NCBI RefSeq assembly: GCF_004345605.1 | Contig: NZ_SLVY01000001.1 | Coordinates: forward strand, 310,001-374,000 | Source of the DNA: Rhodococcus sp. SMB37 | Lineage (GTDB): Bacteria > Actinomycetota > Actinomycetes > Mycobacteriales > Mycobacteriaceae | DNA: 64,000 nt | Direction of reading: 5' to 3' | Shown: positions 10,484 through 19,306 of the stretch, in pieces | Position numbering within the stretch: the stretch's first letter is position 1 | How the letters are laid out: each line of letters opens with the position of its first letter | Position numbers and translations under genes: made by a program | Notes under the pieces: generated by a model | Databases searched by the model: none | What the model saw: the letters and a program-made list of their open reading frames with translations, nothing else | What the model was told of the DNA's origin: nothing

Positions 10484-11629
10484 TCAGTGAACTGCACCCA
10501 GGCACACCGCGACGGGATCCTGCACGTCCGTCGCCGTGTCGGCGGCGCGACGGGCCGCCTCGGTGAACCTCGGTTCCGCCAGGACACCTGTGACCGCGTC
10601 CCGGACCGCCGCGGCGTCGAGGGGCCGGACCACCACTGCGCTCCCCTGCCGCGCAGCCCGGTTCGCGAGTTCCCACTGATCGCCCCCACCCGGCACGATC
10701 ACAGCCGGCACCCCTGCGCTCAAGGCCTTGGCGAGCATCCCGTGCCCGCCACCGCAGACCACGACATCGACATCACGGAGAAGGACATCCTGGCGACCCT
10801 GCCCTGCCACCGCCCATTCCGGGAGCACATTCGCGGGCGGGTCGAGCATCGTGGCAACGACACGCATCCCCAGCCCGCCCAGCCCCTCGCACACCGCGTC
10901 GAGCATCCCGACGACTCCGGTGGCCGCAGTCGACGGCGCGACCATCACAAGAGGGCCGTCACCCGGAGGCGGTTCGAGAACGGCGCAGGTCGGCTCCCAA
11001 TGCAACGGGCCGACGACGTGTGCGTTCGACGGCCAATCCGGCCGCGGCACCTCGAGGGCAGGCACGGTCGCGACGAGTCTCGCGTTCGGCCCCGGATCCT
11101 GTGCCGGGAGACCGATCCCGACGCGCGCAGCGGAACGCTGGCGTTTTCCCTGCTTCAACGACCGCGCCGTGAGTCCGCGCAACACCGCATCGCGTGCCCG
11201 CCCGCGGAGTCCCGTCCCGGGCTCGAGCCCGCTACCGATGGGGGGCAGGCCGCGCGACGGCAAGTACAACGGGTGCGGAGACAACTCGACCCACGGGATC
11301 CCGAGCCGCTCGGCAGCCATTCCGCCTCCCGCGGTGATGACGTCGGAGACGACAAGATCCGGCAGAAGCGCGCTGAGACCGGGCAGCAGGAGGGTCGCGA
11401 TGTGCGCGGCCCGCGCATGAATCTTCGCACCGGCATCGCCGTCGTCGTCGTCGGCTCTCGGCGTCAGCCCGTCGAGCGGCGCCACCGTGACCCCGGGCAC
11501 GCCGATGTCGAACCAGCGTTCGCCGGTGAAGAGCACCGCTTCGTGACCGGCATCGACGAACCGCTTGCTCAGCGCAATGGCCGGAAACGCGTGTCCTGCA
11601 TCGGGCCCGGCCACCACTGCCACTCGCAT
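10484..11629 (-). CDS. GT1-type glycosyltransferase (Rv2739c-like)
   Basis: A 381-residue protein with the two-Rossmann layout of family 1 glycosyltransferases. The N-terminus MRVAVVAGPDAGHAFPAIALSKRFVDAGHEAVLFTG is the usual acceptor-side fold. The C-terminal donor-binding region contains VVCGGGHGMLAKALSAGVPAVIVPGGGDQWELANRAARQG, the expected nucleotide-sugar motif. It has the same position relative to recA as M. tuberculosis Rv2739c. Donor and acceptor are unknown. The start at 11629 was chosen because the typical MRVAVVAG begins there; ten upstream in-frame residues lack family similarity. Confidence 0.88.
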   Translation of the reverse strand: MRVAVVAGPDAGHAFPAIALSKRFVDAGHEAVLFTGERWFDIGVPGVTVAPLDGLTPRADDDDGDAGAKIHARAAHIATLLLPGLSALLPDLVVSDVITAGGGMAAERLGIPWVELSPHPLYLPSRGLPPIGSGLEPGTGLRGRARDAVLRGLTARSLKQGKRQRSAARVGIGLPAQDPGPNARLVATVPALEVPRPDWPSNAHVVGPLHWEPTCAVLEPPPGDGPLVMVAPSTAATGVVGMLDAVCEGLGGLGMRVVATMLDPPANVLPEWAVAGQGRQDVLLRDVDVVVCGGGHGMLAKALSAGVPAVIVPGGGDQWELANRAARQGSAVVVRPLDAAAVRDAVTGVLAEPRFTEAARRAADTATDVQDPVAVCLGAVH

Positions 11630-11702
11630 CGGCCCAGACTGCCACACGATCGTGCTCACCGGAGCAGGCGGTCACCTCGGTCGCCGACGCCGGCCTCCAG
11701 GT

Positions 11703-12425
11703 CTAGCCGGAGAAAGTATAGAGGTCGAAGCCCACGGCGCGAGGCGCCGGAAACCCGGGCAGCGACTCCGTCGCCATCTCGACCTGCGCTCGGGCCTGCT
11801 CCACGACGTCCGTACCGGAAAGCGCCTCGAGATACCGGCGATGCGCGGCGAGCGACTCCACCGCCACGTCGACGGTGTCGGTGACATCGACCGCGTGCGA
11901 TGCGCCCGGGAGGTTGACCGCTGCCCACCGCACTCCCGACCACGGCGCCAGTCCCTGTTCCTCGGTGAGTTCCGGGAAGATCCATTCGTTGGCCGCATCG
12001 GACACGGCGTCGAGCACACTCAGGCCCAACGCGCGATGATCGGCACTGTTCAGCGCTCCGGGAAACCACGTGAGCCCGAAATTCGCGGTGACCACCATCT
12101 CGGGCCGATGCCGTCGGATCGCCGCCGCCACGTCACGCCGCAGATCCGGTCCGGCGACGAGTCGCCCGTCCGGGTATCCGAGGAACTCGACGGTCTCGAC
12201 GCCGACGATCGCCGCCGATGCCCGTTCCTCTTCCTCCCGGAGCGGACCGCACTCCGCGGGCGGCAGGCCCGCTATCCCCGCCTCACCGCTGGTGGCGAGG
12301 ACATACCGGATGTCCTTGCCCTGCCGAGTCCACCGGGCCACCGCCGCAGCGGCTCCGTACTCGATGTCGTCGGGATGCGCGACGACGACGATTCCCCGCG
12401 TCCAGTCCTCCGGCACGTGTTCCAT
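11703..12425 (-). CDS. PIG-L family zinc-dependent deacetylase
   Basis: A 240-residue enzyme of the PIG-L/LmbE family, which includes MshB and Mca of mycothiol metabolism. The zinc motif AHPDD is at residues 16-20 and the second metal motif appears as NSADH. Active-site features such as SGEAG and LGYPDGRL are present. It is shorter than Mca (about 290 residues) and may act on another N-acetyl sugar. ATG 12425 was chosen because the motif normally begins within 20 residues of the start. A small membrane-protein gene ends 22 bp upstream. Confidence 0.88.
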   Translation of the reverse strand: MEHVPEDWTRGIVVVAHPDDIEYGAAAAVARWTRQGKDIRYVLATSGEAGIAGLPPAECGPLREEEERASAAIVGVETVEFLGYPDGRLVAGPDLRRDVAAAIRRHRPEMVVTANFGLTWFPGALNSADHRALGLSVLDAVSDAANEWIFPELTEEQGLAPWSGVRWAAVNLPGASHAVDVTDTVDVAVESLAAHRRYLEALSGTDVVEQARAQVEMATESLPGFPAPRAVGFDLYTFSG

Positions 12426-12447
12426 ACGTTCCACTATGCGGTCCGGA

Positions 12448-12624
12448 TCAGACCCTCGTGATGTCGTCGCGCCGATTTCCTCCGGAGATGGCCTTGTACA
12501 GCATGTAACCGCCGAACGCGATCGCACCCAGCACCAGGATCCCGAAGAGGTGGTCGAACACTGCGCCGATCACCGCAAGTCCGATCCACACGAGCACCAC
12601 TACACCGACAATCTTCCAGAACAT
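12448..12624 (-). CDS. small hydrophobic membrane protein
   Basis: A 58-residue reading frame begins MFWKIVGVVVLVWIGL and is hydrophobic from residue 5 to about 47, enough for two transmembrane helices, ending in a basic tail GNRRDDITRV. GGGAG lies about 6 bases before the ATG. The gene ends 22 bp before the PIG-L start, so the two are probably co-transcribed. I do not recognise a named family. A transmembrane-hairpin protein of this kind could be an accessory subunit or a stress protein. Confidence 0.7.
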   Translation of the reverse strand: MFWKIVGVVVLVWIGLAVIGAVFDHLFGILVLGAIAFGGYMLYKAISGGNRRDDITRV

Positions 12625-12864
12625 CGTCTTCTCCCGCCTCGTGCCTGAGCACGTTCCGTGTCGTACTCACACGATCCTGGCACGACAACGTCGATAAAAC
12701 ACCAGCTCAGAGCATAAATCAGGGAAAGATCAGGGGATACCCGCAGAACCCTGGGGCACCTCTCGGGGTCCGCGTTCACCCAGGGCGGTGGTGCGAATCC
12801 GTCCGTATCCGCCTACGCTCGACGGGTTTGGTCCTCTATTCGGAAGTCGACTGTCGGAAGCTGA

Positions 12865-13467
12865 GTGAACGTGTCCCCGAGCCGCCCTACCCCCGCCCGC
12901 GACCTGGCACAGATCGCGGTGTTCGCCGCCCTCATCATCGCGCTCGGCCTGCCGGGCCAGATCACGATCGGGTCCTCGGGTGTCCCCATCACCCTGCAGA
13001 CTCTCGGCGTGATGCTCGCCGGCGCGCTGCTCGGTGCACGTAAGGGCATGCTGTCGGTCTCGACCGTGATTCTGCTGGGTCTTGCGCTGCCGGTACTCGC
13101 GGGGGGACGGACCACACTCACCTCGCTCGCCGGACCGACAGCAGGCTTCCTGATCGGCTGGATTCCGGCCGTCGCGGTCATCGGTTGGCTCAGCGCCCGC
13201 ATGCTCCCCCGTTATCGCCTTCTGCCGGGCATTGCGGTCAATGTGCTCGGTGGCATCGTGGTGCTGTACGTGTTCGGAATCGCCGGGATGGTGCTGCGAA
13301 CCGATCTGACCGTGTGGGCCGCGGCCGCAGCCAACGTCGCGTTCCTCCCGGGCGACCTCTTCAAGGCCGTCGTAGCCGCCGCGGTGGCTGCCCAGGTCCA
13401 TCGGGCCTACCCGGCCCTGCTGATGTCCCCGATCCGACCTGCGCCCACGGCCGACCCCGCACACTGA
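12865..13467 (+). CDS. bioY: biotin ECF transporter S component BioY
   Basis: Substrate-binding membrane subunit of an energy-coupling-factor biotin importer, 200 residues with about six helices. Family features include GQITIGSSGVPITLQTLGVMLAGALLG and the C-terminal FLPGDLFKAVVAAAVA. It is followed by the energising ATPase and T-component genes, the classic bioYMN set. GTG 12865 is used here; GTG 12871 is equally possible and is spaced better from GGAAG at 12856-12860. The roughly 240-bp region upstream, shared with the divergent small membrane gene, shows TACGCT at 12814-12819 as a possible -10 box. Confidence 0.92.
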   Translation: MNVSPSRPTPARDLAQIAVFAALIIALGLPGQITIGSSGVPITLQTLGVMLAGALLGARKGMLSVSTVILLGLALPVLAGGRTTLTSLAGPTAGFLIGWIPAVAVIGWLSARMLPRYRLLPGIAVNVLGGIVVLYVFGIAGMVLRTDLTVWAAAAANVAFLPGDLFKAVVAAAVAAQVHRAYPALLMSPIRPAPTADPAH

Positions 13468-13482
13468 TCGCTGCACGACCCG

Positions 13483-14163
13483 ATGAGCGAGATTCGTTTC
13501 CAGCAGGTCCGCCACGCCTACGGTGAGCGCGCCGTCCTCGACGACGTGAACCTCATCCTCACCGAACAGCGCATCGGCATCGTCGGCGCGAACGGCAGTG
13601 GGAAGTCGACGCTCGCACGGATGATCAACGGGTTGGTCGTCCCCACCTCAGGTTCGGTGACCGTCGACGGACTGGACACCGACCGCAAGGGGCGCGAGGT
13701 CCGCAAACACGTGGGATTCGTCTTCACCGATCCGGATCATCAGATCGTGATGCCGACGGTCGCAGAAGACGTCGCGTTCTCCTTGCGGCGTAGCCCGCTC
13801 GGTAAGACCGAGCGGGCTATGCGGGTCCGGCAGGTGCTCGACGACTTCGGTCTCGCTGCGCATCACGATCACCCGAGTCATCTCCTGTCGGGTGGCCAGA
13901 AACAATTGCTCGCGCTCGCGGCGATCATGGTCACGGACCCGCAGGTCCTGGTCGCCGACGAACCCACCACCCTGCTCGACCTGCGCAACACCAAGCTGAT
14001 CGCTCGGACGTTCGCGAGCCTCGATCAACAATTGGTCGTCGTGACCCACCACCTCGATCTGCTCGGCGATTTCGATCGGGTCCTCGTCGTCGATTCCGGC
14101 CGGATCGTCGCCGACGACGTACCGGACCCGGCGATCGCGTACTACCGGGACCTGATCGGGTGA
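13483..14163 (+). CDS. bioM: biotin ECF transporter ATPase BioM
   Basis: A 226-residue CbiO/EcfA-type ATPase. Walker A GANGSGKST is near residues 36-44, the signature is LSGGQKQL, and Walker B reads VLVADEPTTLLDL. The motif VGFVFTDPDHQ is typical of ECF ATPases. It begins 16 bp after bioY, and its stop overlaps the bioN start (GTGA). It should form the energy-coupling module with BioN and drive biotin uptake through BioY. Confidence 0.93.
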   Translation: MSEIRFQQVRHAYGERAVLDDVNLILTEQRIGIVGANGSGKSTLARMINGLVVPTSGSVTVDGLDTDRKGREVRKHVGFVFTDPDHQIVMPTVAEDVAFSLRRSPLGKTERAMRVRQVLDDFGLAAHHDHPSHLLSGGQKQLLALAAIMVTDPQVLVADEPTTLLDLRNTKLIARTFASLDQQLVVVTHHLDLLGDFDRVLVVDSGRIVADDVPDPAIAYYRDLIG

Positions 14164-14765
14164 GCATCGTCGGCCTGCACCATCCTGGGAACTCGCCGCT
14201 GCATCGCATGCCGGCGGGGGTGAAGCTCATCGTCGTCGCACTCGCGATCGTGGCCATGACCCTGTGGATCCGGCAACCGTGGCAGGTCCTTCCCTGCGCG
14301 GTCGTCGTCGCGGGTACCTACGCCCTCGCCCGGATCCCGGTACGCCTCGCCGTGACGCAGTTGCGGCCACTGCTGTGGATGCTCGCGATCATCGCGGTGT
14401 TCCAGGTGATCGTGGCGGGATGGGAACGTGCCGTGGTGATCTGCGGATCACTGTTTCTGGCGATCGCCTTCGCCCTGCTGATCACGCTGACCACCCGCAT
14501 GACGGACATGCTCGACGCGATTGTCTCGGGAGTGCGACCGCTTCGCCGGGTGGGAGTGGATCCCGATCGAGTGGGTCTCGTCCTCGTGATGACGATCCGC
14601 TGCATTCCGCTCCTGGCCTCGATGGTCGCGCGGGTCACCGAGGCGCGCAAGGCACGGGGGCTGGGTTTCTCGTTGCGGGCTCTGGTGGTGCCTGTCGTGG
14701 TGGGCGCACTCATGACCGCAGAGGCCATGGGTGAGGCACTCGCTGCACGCGGTATCGACGACTGA
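14160..14765 (+). CDS. bioN: biotin ECF transporter T component BioN
   Basis: A CbiQ/EcfT-type transmembrane protein of 201 residues. The two coupling motifs that contact the ATPase are visible: ARKARG-like TEARKARGLGFSLRAL and MTAEAMGEALAARGID near the C-terminus. GTG 14160 overlaps the bioM stop by four bases. It closes the bioYMN operon and converges on pspM with a 54-bp gap. Confidence 0.92.
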   Translation: MSIVGLHHPGNSPLHRMPAGVKLIVVALAIVAMTLWIRQPWQVLPCAVVVAGTYALARIPVRLAVTQLRPLLWMLAIIAVFQVIVAGWERAVVICGSLFLAIAFALLITLTTRMTDMLDAIVSGVRPLRRVGVDPDRVGLVLVMTIRCIPLLASMVARVTEARKARGLGFSLRALVVPVVVGALMTAEAMGEALAARGIDD

Positions 14766-14819
14766 CAGAGGTGCGTGCCCGATTTCTCGTGGCCGATTCT
14801 CGCGAAATGAACTCTCAGT

Positions 14820-15629
14820 TCAGTGCCGGTGACGCTGGTGGATCTGCTCGATCTCCCGCCAGGACTGCGCCCAGCTCTCGAGCCGATCCGACGCGTCGAT
14901 GAGTTCGGAGCGCTGCCGGTCGAGTAGCGCCATCGACCGGGTGCCTTCGGGTGCTGCCGCGAGTTTCGCAGCAGCGGAGACGAGATGTTCGTATTGATCG
15001 ACGCCCGCGTCGAGCTGCTCACCCGCTGCCGTGATGGCGGGACCCAGGTGAACGCCCGCCGCCGCACTGGCCCGAGCCGCCGATTCGAGGGCCACGATGT
15101 CTTCGACCACGCTGCCCAGCGCAGACGACGCCGACCGCGCGGCCTCCCCGATCTCCGCGAGGTCGTCGCCTGCGACAGCACCGGACTTCGACACGACTGC
15201 GAGCAATCGTGCGAGGCCCTGCTCATTGCTCGACAGCCGTTCCATTGCCGCTCGGGCCACCGATCCCACCGGCGGCAGCGACCGGCGCGGCGGAAGCTCA
15301 GGTGGAAGAGGTACTGAGGCGAGCCGGCGGAACCGGCGCAGCGCGAACACCGCGGGCACCGCGAAGGCTGCTGTCGCGCCGCCGGTGGCCACGATCGTCC
15401 AATCGGGGGCCGATGCCGCGACCAGAGTTGCGGTACCGATACCCCATGTTCCGGCCGTCGCGCCGAAGAACCCGGCGCTCCGACGGGCGCGGCGCTTCTT
15501 ACGTCGTAGCTTCGCTGCGGGGTCGCGCCATCGACGCGCGACGTCCACCGCCGCGTCGGTCACGTCTCGGAGCGCGGCGACGGCCGGACCGGTAGTCGTT
15601 CCGGTCCGGCCGTCGTCGGGTGTGCTCAT
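14820..15629 (-). CDS. pspM: PspA-associated membrane protein PspM (Rv2743c-like)
   Basis: A 269-residue protein with a basic N-terminal region (KLRRKKRRARRS near 41-52), two hydrophobic segments (about 53-75 and 80-96) and a long helical, Ala-rich C-terminal half. This matches M. tuberculosis Rv2743c (PspM), which docks PspA at the membrane in the mycobacterial phage-shock response. It is the third gene of clgR-pspA-pspM, 36 bp after pspA. The fourth gene of the M. tuberculosis operon, pspN (Rv2742c), is absent here; the next gene is bioN on the other strand. Confidence 0.82.
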   Translation of the reverse strand: MSTPDDGRTGTTTGPAVAALRDVTDAAVDVARRWRDPAAKLRRKKRRARRSAGFFGATAGTWGIGTATLVAASAPDWTIVATGGATAAFAVPAVFALRRFRRLASVPLPPELPPRRSLPPVGSVARAAMERLSSNEQGLARLLAVVSKSGAVAGDDLAEIGEAARSASSALGSVVEDIVALESAARASAAAGVHLGPAITAAGEQLDAGVDQYEHLVSAAAKLAAAPEGTRSMALLDRQRSELIDASDRLESWAQSWREIEQIHQRHRH

Positions 15630-15665
15630 GCTTTCCGAGTTCCGCGTCGATGGAGGGTCGAGCGA

Positions 15666-16478
15666 CTACTGGGCCCCGGCGGAGCCTGCAGCGTTAGGCG
15701 GTTCCTTGGCGGTGTTGACAGCGGGACTCGCCGGTGCGCCGCCCGGCAGGGCGTCGCCCTTCATGGAGGCACGGATCTGTTCGAGACGACTGTGGCCCGC
15801 CATCTGGACGGTCGCTTGCTGTACCTCGAGCATGCGGCCCTGTACCGAGTTCTGCGCGAGTTCGGCCGAACCCAGCGCGGTAGCGTAGCGCTGCTCGATC
15901 TTCTCCCGCACGGCATCAAGGCTCGGAGTGGTGCCCGGCGCGGACAGCGTCGAGTCCATGGACCGCAGCGATTCGCTGACGCGTTCCTGCATCTTCGCCT
16001 GCTCGAGCTGGCTGAGCAGCTTGGTGCGCTCCGCCACCTTCTGCTGGAGCGCCATGGCGTTCTGCTCGACGGCCTTCTTGGCCTGCGCCGCTGCTTGCAG
16101 TGACTGATCGTGCAGGACCTTCAGATCCTCGACCGACTGTTCAGCGGTGACGAGCTGCGCAGCGAATGCCTCCGCTGCATTCGTGTACTGGATCGCCTTC
16201 TCCGTATCGCCTGTGTTGCTGGCCTGGTCGGCCATCATCACGGCCTGGCGAGCACTCGCGTTCAGCTTCTCGACCTCGTCCAGCTGCCGGTTCAGCTTCA
16301 TCTCCAGCTGGCGCTGATTGCCGATCACGGATGCTGCCTGCTGCGACAGGGCCTGGTGCTGACGCTGTGCGTCTTCGATCGCCTGCTGAATCTGGACCTT
16401 CGGATCGGCCTTCTCATCGATCTTGGAGTTGAAGAGCGCCATGAGGTACTTCCAACCCTTGACGAACGGATTAGCCAT
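15666..16478 (-). CDS. pspA: phage-shock protein PspA (35-kDa antigen homologue, Rv2744c-like)
   Basis: Peripheral membrane protein of the PspA/IM30 family that protects the envelope under stress. The 270-residue product is almost entirely coiled coil from about residue 20 to 220, with the amphipathic N-terminus [20 protein letters not shown]. The C-terminal tail is Pro/Ala/Gly rich and probably disordered. ATG 16478 was chosen from similarity to the 35-kDa antigen. GGAGGCGGGAT lies upstream. The gene lies between clgR and pspM on one strand, 208 bp from clgR. Confidence 0.93.
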   Translation of the reverse strand: MANPFVKGWKYLMALFNSKIDEKADPKVQIQQAIEDAQRQHQALSQQAASVIGNQRQLEMKLNRQLDEVEKLNASARQAVMMADQASNTGDTEKAIQYTNAAEAFAAQLVTAEQSVEDLKVLHDQSLQAAAQAKKAVEQNAMALQQKVAERTKLLSQLEQAKMQERVSESLRSMDSTLSAPGTTPSLDAVREKIEQRYATALGSAELAQNSVQGRMLEVQQATVQMAGHSRLEQIRASMKGDALPGGAPASPAVNTAKEPPNAAGSAGAQ

Positions 16479-16686
16479 GGGTGTGATCCCGCCTCCATCT
16501 GTACGCCGCGCCGAACGCGACCCGGTGCGCGACCCTCGCACACCGGTTCCGGTCCGTCGTGCCGGTCACCTTCGCCTCGACCGGTCCGACGATCCCACCT
16601 GGCGACTTGGGCCACCCCCCGGACGGTGACCCACGCTATGTCGCTTTCGTCCGTATCCGGCGAGGCCGACACGGTCGTGATCCATG

Positions 16687-17115
16687 TTAGGCCGCAGCGA
16701 GCGCCCGCGCCGCAGGTGCCGGAATCACCACGCGGGTCTCCTGCGTGATGAGCGAATCCTGGGCAAGCAGCGGGTCCTGGGTCAGCAGGGCGGCGTCAAC
16801 CGTCTCCGACTCGGAGTGCGCCGCATCCGAGCCCGCATACGTACCCGGCATCACGACGTCCGCGCCGGCGTGCTGCAGAGTCCGATCCGCAAGCGACTCG
16901 CTGACGTCGAAAAGCACGTCGGACAGGGGTACGTCGAGTGCGTCGCAGATGGCGGCGAGCAACTCGCTCGACGCCTCCTTCCGCCCTCGTTCGACCTCCG
17001 AGAGATAACCGAGGCTGACCCGGGCGCTGCTGGACACTTCACGCAGGGTGCGGCTCTGCGAAACACGGGTGCGCCGAAGGCTGTCACCGAGTGCCTCACG
17101 CAACAACAGCGCCAT
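16687..17115 (-). CDS. clgR: transcriptional activator ClgR
   Basis: An XRE-type regulator that activates clp protease and psp genes. The 142-residue product has the helix-turn-helix within residues 8-65 ([29 protein letters not shown]). The C-terminus ends ARALAAA, resembling Clp-recognised tails; ClgR of C. glutamicum is known to be degraded by Clp protease. It heads the clgR-pspA-pspM operon. A good ribosome site, AAGGAGG, lies before ATG 17115 and a sigma-E-like promoter lies upstream. Confidence 0.93.
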   Translation of the reverse strand: MALLLREALGDSLRRTRVSQSRTLREVSSSARVSLGYLSEVERGRKEASSELLAAICDALDVPLSDVLFDVSESLADRTLQHAGADVVMPGTYAGSDAAHSESETVDAALLTQDPLLAQDSLITQETRVVIPAPAARALAAA

Positions 17116-17151
17116 CGCATCCTCCTTCGTCCGTCGTGCCTACACCTCGTC

Positions 17152-17178
17152 AACGCGCGACCCGCTCGCGAGGTTCCC
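17152..17178 (-). promoter_or_regulatory. sigma-E-type promoter of clgR-pspA-pspM
   Basis: On the minus strand GGGAAC (17178-17173) is followed after 17 bases by CGTT (17155-17152). This is the mycobacterial sigma-E pattern GGAAC-N16/17-GTT. Transcription would start near 17142, about 27 bases before the clgR start. The clgR promoter of M. tuberculosis is known to be sigma-E dependent, so the wiring appears conserved. Confidence 0.7.
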
Positions 17179-17217
17179 GGGCATCCTCCGGACTTCGAAT
17201 ACCGCGGTGCACAGACA

Positions 17218-17727
17218 TTACAACGCCGACGAAGAACCCAAGCGCGTGAGTAGCCCCGACACGGCCGCTTCGACCGCTCCGAGCCTGATCTGCCATCGAT
17301 CGCCGCCGACTTCCGGTCGCGTGACGCAGGTCCCGGTCGGTCCGCTGATCCCGAGAAACAGGGTTCCCGGAGGATGCCCGTCCTGGTCGTCGGGACCGGC
17401 GACACCCGTGAGCCCGACGCCCCACGTCGCATCGCATCGCCGCAGCGCACCCTCGGCGAGCGCAGCGGCGGTCGAAGCCGCCACCGGACCGTCGAGAGCC
17501 AACTGCTCGGCTTGCGCACCGGCGAGTGTCGCCTTGAGATCGGTCGCGTAGACAACCAATCCTCCACGTAGGACCGCACTCGCCCCCGGAACACCAGCGA
17601 TTGCGGCCGAGAGCAACCCGGCGGTCAGCGACTCCGCGGTCGCCACCGTCTCCCCACGCACTGCCAGGGCCGCGACGAGTTCCCGCGCACGGGTGGCCGC
17701 CACCAGAGGGTCCCCGCCCTGTGTCAC
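17218..17727 (-). CDS. pncC: CinA C-terminal domain protein, NMN deamidase (PncC)
   Basis: A 169-residue stand-alone CinA C-terminal domain, the form that deamidates nicotinamide mononucleotide to nicotinate mononucleotide in pyridine nucleotide salvage. Conserved residues are visible: S33 in TAESLTAG, Y59 in VVYATDLK with K64, and GVAGPDDQDGHPPGTLFLGI. The N-terminal molybdopterin-binding-like domain of full CinA is absent, as in E. coli YgaD. GTG 17727 overlaps the pgsA stop by four bases, so the two are coupled. Confidence 0.92.
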   Translation of the reverse strand: MTQGGDPLVAATRARELVAALAVRGETVATAESLTAGLLSAAIAGVPGASAVLRGGLVVYATDLKATLAGAQAEQLALDGPVAASTAAALAEGALRRCDATWGVGLTGVAGPDDQDGHPPGTLFLGISGPTGTCVTRPEVGGDRWQIRLGAVEAAVSGLLTRLGSSSAL

Positions 17728-18392
17728 GCCTGTTCGCCGTTCCGGTGCTCATGTTCGGCGCGACGCACTCCGGCGCGCAGCCTCGCCGCCTGGACCACGT
17801 AATCGAGACCGGTGACGACCGTGAGCATCACCGCCAGCACGATCAACGCCATGGCGAACGGCGCGACGGCGTCAGGTAGCGGAAGCAGATACACACCGAT
17901 CGCGACGGTCTGCACCAACGTCTTGAGTTTGCCGCCGCGACTGGCGGGTATGACAGCGTGCCGCAGCACGGCGAAGCGCAGCGCCGTGATCCCCAGTTCG
18001 CGCGCGGCGATGATGCCCGTGACCCACCATGACAGGTCGCCGAGCAGCGACAGCCCCACCAGCGCAGCCCCGATGAGCGCCTTGTCGGCGATCGGGTCGG
18101 CCATCTTCCCGAAATCCGTGACCAGGCCGAACCTGCGGGCGAGCTGACCGTCGATACGGTCGGTGATCGCAGCGATTGCGAAGACCCCGGCCGCAGCGAG
18201 CCGCCAGACCGTCTCCTGTCCGTCACCGACGAACAGGAGGACGAGGAACACAGGGACCAGCGCAATGCGCATCACCGTGAGGATGTTGGCGATGTTCCAC
18301 AGTGGGACAGGGTCGTGCGCGGAACCGGCATGCGGTCCCGGTGCGGCGCCGCTCCCGCCCGATGCGGCAACGGACTGGCGGGGCGTGCTCAT
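17724..18392 (-). CDS. pgsA: CDP-diacylglycerol-glycerol-3-phosphate 3-phosphatidyltransferase PgsA
   Basis: Integral membrane enzyme that makes phosphatidylglycerol phosphate, the precursor of phosphatidylglycerol and cardiolipin. The CDP-alcohol phosphotransferase motif D-x2-DG-x2-AR-x8-G-x3-D-x3-D is complete in TDRIDGQLARRFG and GKMADPIAD. The protein has 222 residues with about six hydrophobic segments. ATG 18392 was chosen over an in-frame ATG seven codons upstream because family members start close to it. It corresponds to Rv2746c (pgsA3). It is divergent from the argA-like gene with a 42-bp gap. Confidence 0.93.
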   Translation of the reverse strand: MSTPRQSVAASGGSGAAPGPHAGSAHDPVPLWNIANILTVMRIALVPVFLVLLFVGDGQETVWRLAAAGVFAIAAITDRIDGQLARRFGLVTDFGKMADPIADKALIGAALVGLSLLGDLSWWVTGIIAARELGITALRFAVLRHAVIPASRGGKLKTLVQTVAIGVYLLPLPDAVAPFAMALIVLAVMLTVVTGLDYVVQAARLRAGVRRAEHEHRNGEQA

Positions 18393-18434
18393 GCGCCCAC
18401 AATATCGGTACATTCACGCGCTACTGTTCACCGC

Positions 18435-18962
18435 ATGACTTCACCGGCCCACGAACAGGACACGAACGACCGGATTGTCGTGCGGCGCGCCCGAACATCC
18501 GACGTGCCGGGGATCAAACAGTTGATCGACATCTATGCCGGGAAGATCCTCCTCGAGAAGAATCTCGTGACGCTGTACGAATCCGTTCAGGAGTTCTGGG
18601 TCGCCGAACTGGCAGGCCGACCGGTCGGGTGCGGAGCCCTCCACGTCCTGTGGTCGGACCTCGGCGAAATCCGCACCGTCGCGGTGGATCCGCAGGTCAC
18701 GGGACGCGGCACAGGGCACCTCATCGTCTCGCGCTTGATCGAGGTGGCGCGCGAACTCGAGCTCGAGCGGCTCTTCGTCCTGACATTCGAGGTCTCGTTC
18801 TTCGCGCGCCACGGGTTCGCGGAGATCGACGGAACGCCGGTCACCTCCGAGGTCTTCGCGGAGATGTGCCGGTCGTACGATACGGGCGTCGCCGAGTTCC
18901 TGGACTTGAGCTACGTGAAGCCCAACACGCTCGGTAACACCCGGATGCTGCTCACCTTGTGA
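18435..18962 (+). CDS. argA: amino-acid N-acetyltransferase (Rv2747 ArgA type)
   Basis: A GNAT-fold acetyltransferase of 175 residues that matches the short N-acetylglutamate synthase described as Rv2747, the first step of arginine synthesis. The acetyl-CoA loop is VTGRGTGHLIVSRLIEVAREL, preceded by GALHVLWSDLGEIRTVAVDP. The KVAL-type C-terminal part reads FFARHGFAEI. The N-terminal kinase-like domain of classical ArgA is absent, as expected for this type. Gene order (pgsA divergent, ftsK nearby) agrees with M. tuberculosis. Confidence 0.88.
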   Translation: MTSPAHEQDTNDRIVVRRARTSDVPGIKQLIDIYAGKILLEKNLVTLYESVQEFWVAELAGRPVGCGALHVLWSDLGEIRTVAVDPQVTGRGTGHLIVSRLIEVARELELERLFVLTFEVSFFARHGFAEIDGTPVTSEVFAEMCRSYDTGVAEFLDLSYVKPNTLGNTRMLLTL

Positions 18963-19021
18963 GCGCACCCTCGAGAACGTAGAGCCCCCGAACGGTCGAT
19001 CCTGCACGGAAGTGAGAACCC

Positions 19022-19306
19022 ATGGCCCTGTTCGCCGTCGAATACACCTACTCCGAGGCCACCGCTACGGCCCGCGACGAGCACCGACCGAAACACCGCG
19101 CCTGGCTCGGTGATCTGGTCGAGGCAGGCACGGTGCGAGCGACCGGGCCGTGGGTCGACGGTTCCGGCGCGTTGATCCTCATCGACGTTGCCGACGAGGC
19201 GGCCGCACGCGATCTGATGGCGCAGGATCCGTTCGCTCAGTTGACGTTGATCGACGCTGTCCGCATCACCGGCTGGACTCCGGTGATGGGCATGTTCAAC
19301 GACTGA
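19022..19306 (+). CDS. YciI-family protein
   Basis: A 94-residue protein with the ferredoxin-like YCII fold: FAVEYTYSEAT, EHRPKHRAWLGDLVEAGTVRATGPWVDGSGALILIDVADEAAARDLMAQDPF. The conserved His in RPKHRAWL and Asp in AQDPF are the putative active-site pair of the family. The biochemical role is unknown. The gene's last 11 bases overlap the 3' end of the convergent terC. Confidence 0.9.
   Translation: MALFAVEYTYSEATATARDEHRPKHRAWLGDLVEAGTVRATGPWVDGSGALILIDVADEAAARDLMAQDPFAQLTLIDAVRITGWTPVMGMFND

Noticed and set aside
12851..12880. TGAAC half-site before bioY as a BioQ operator
   Set aside because: Only one half of the expected palindrome is present, and it overlaps the start codon.
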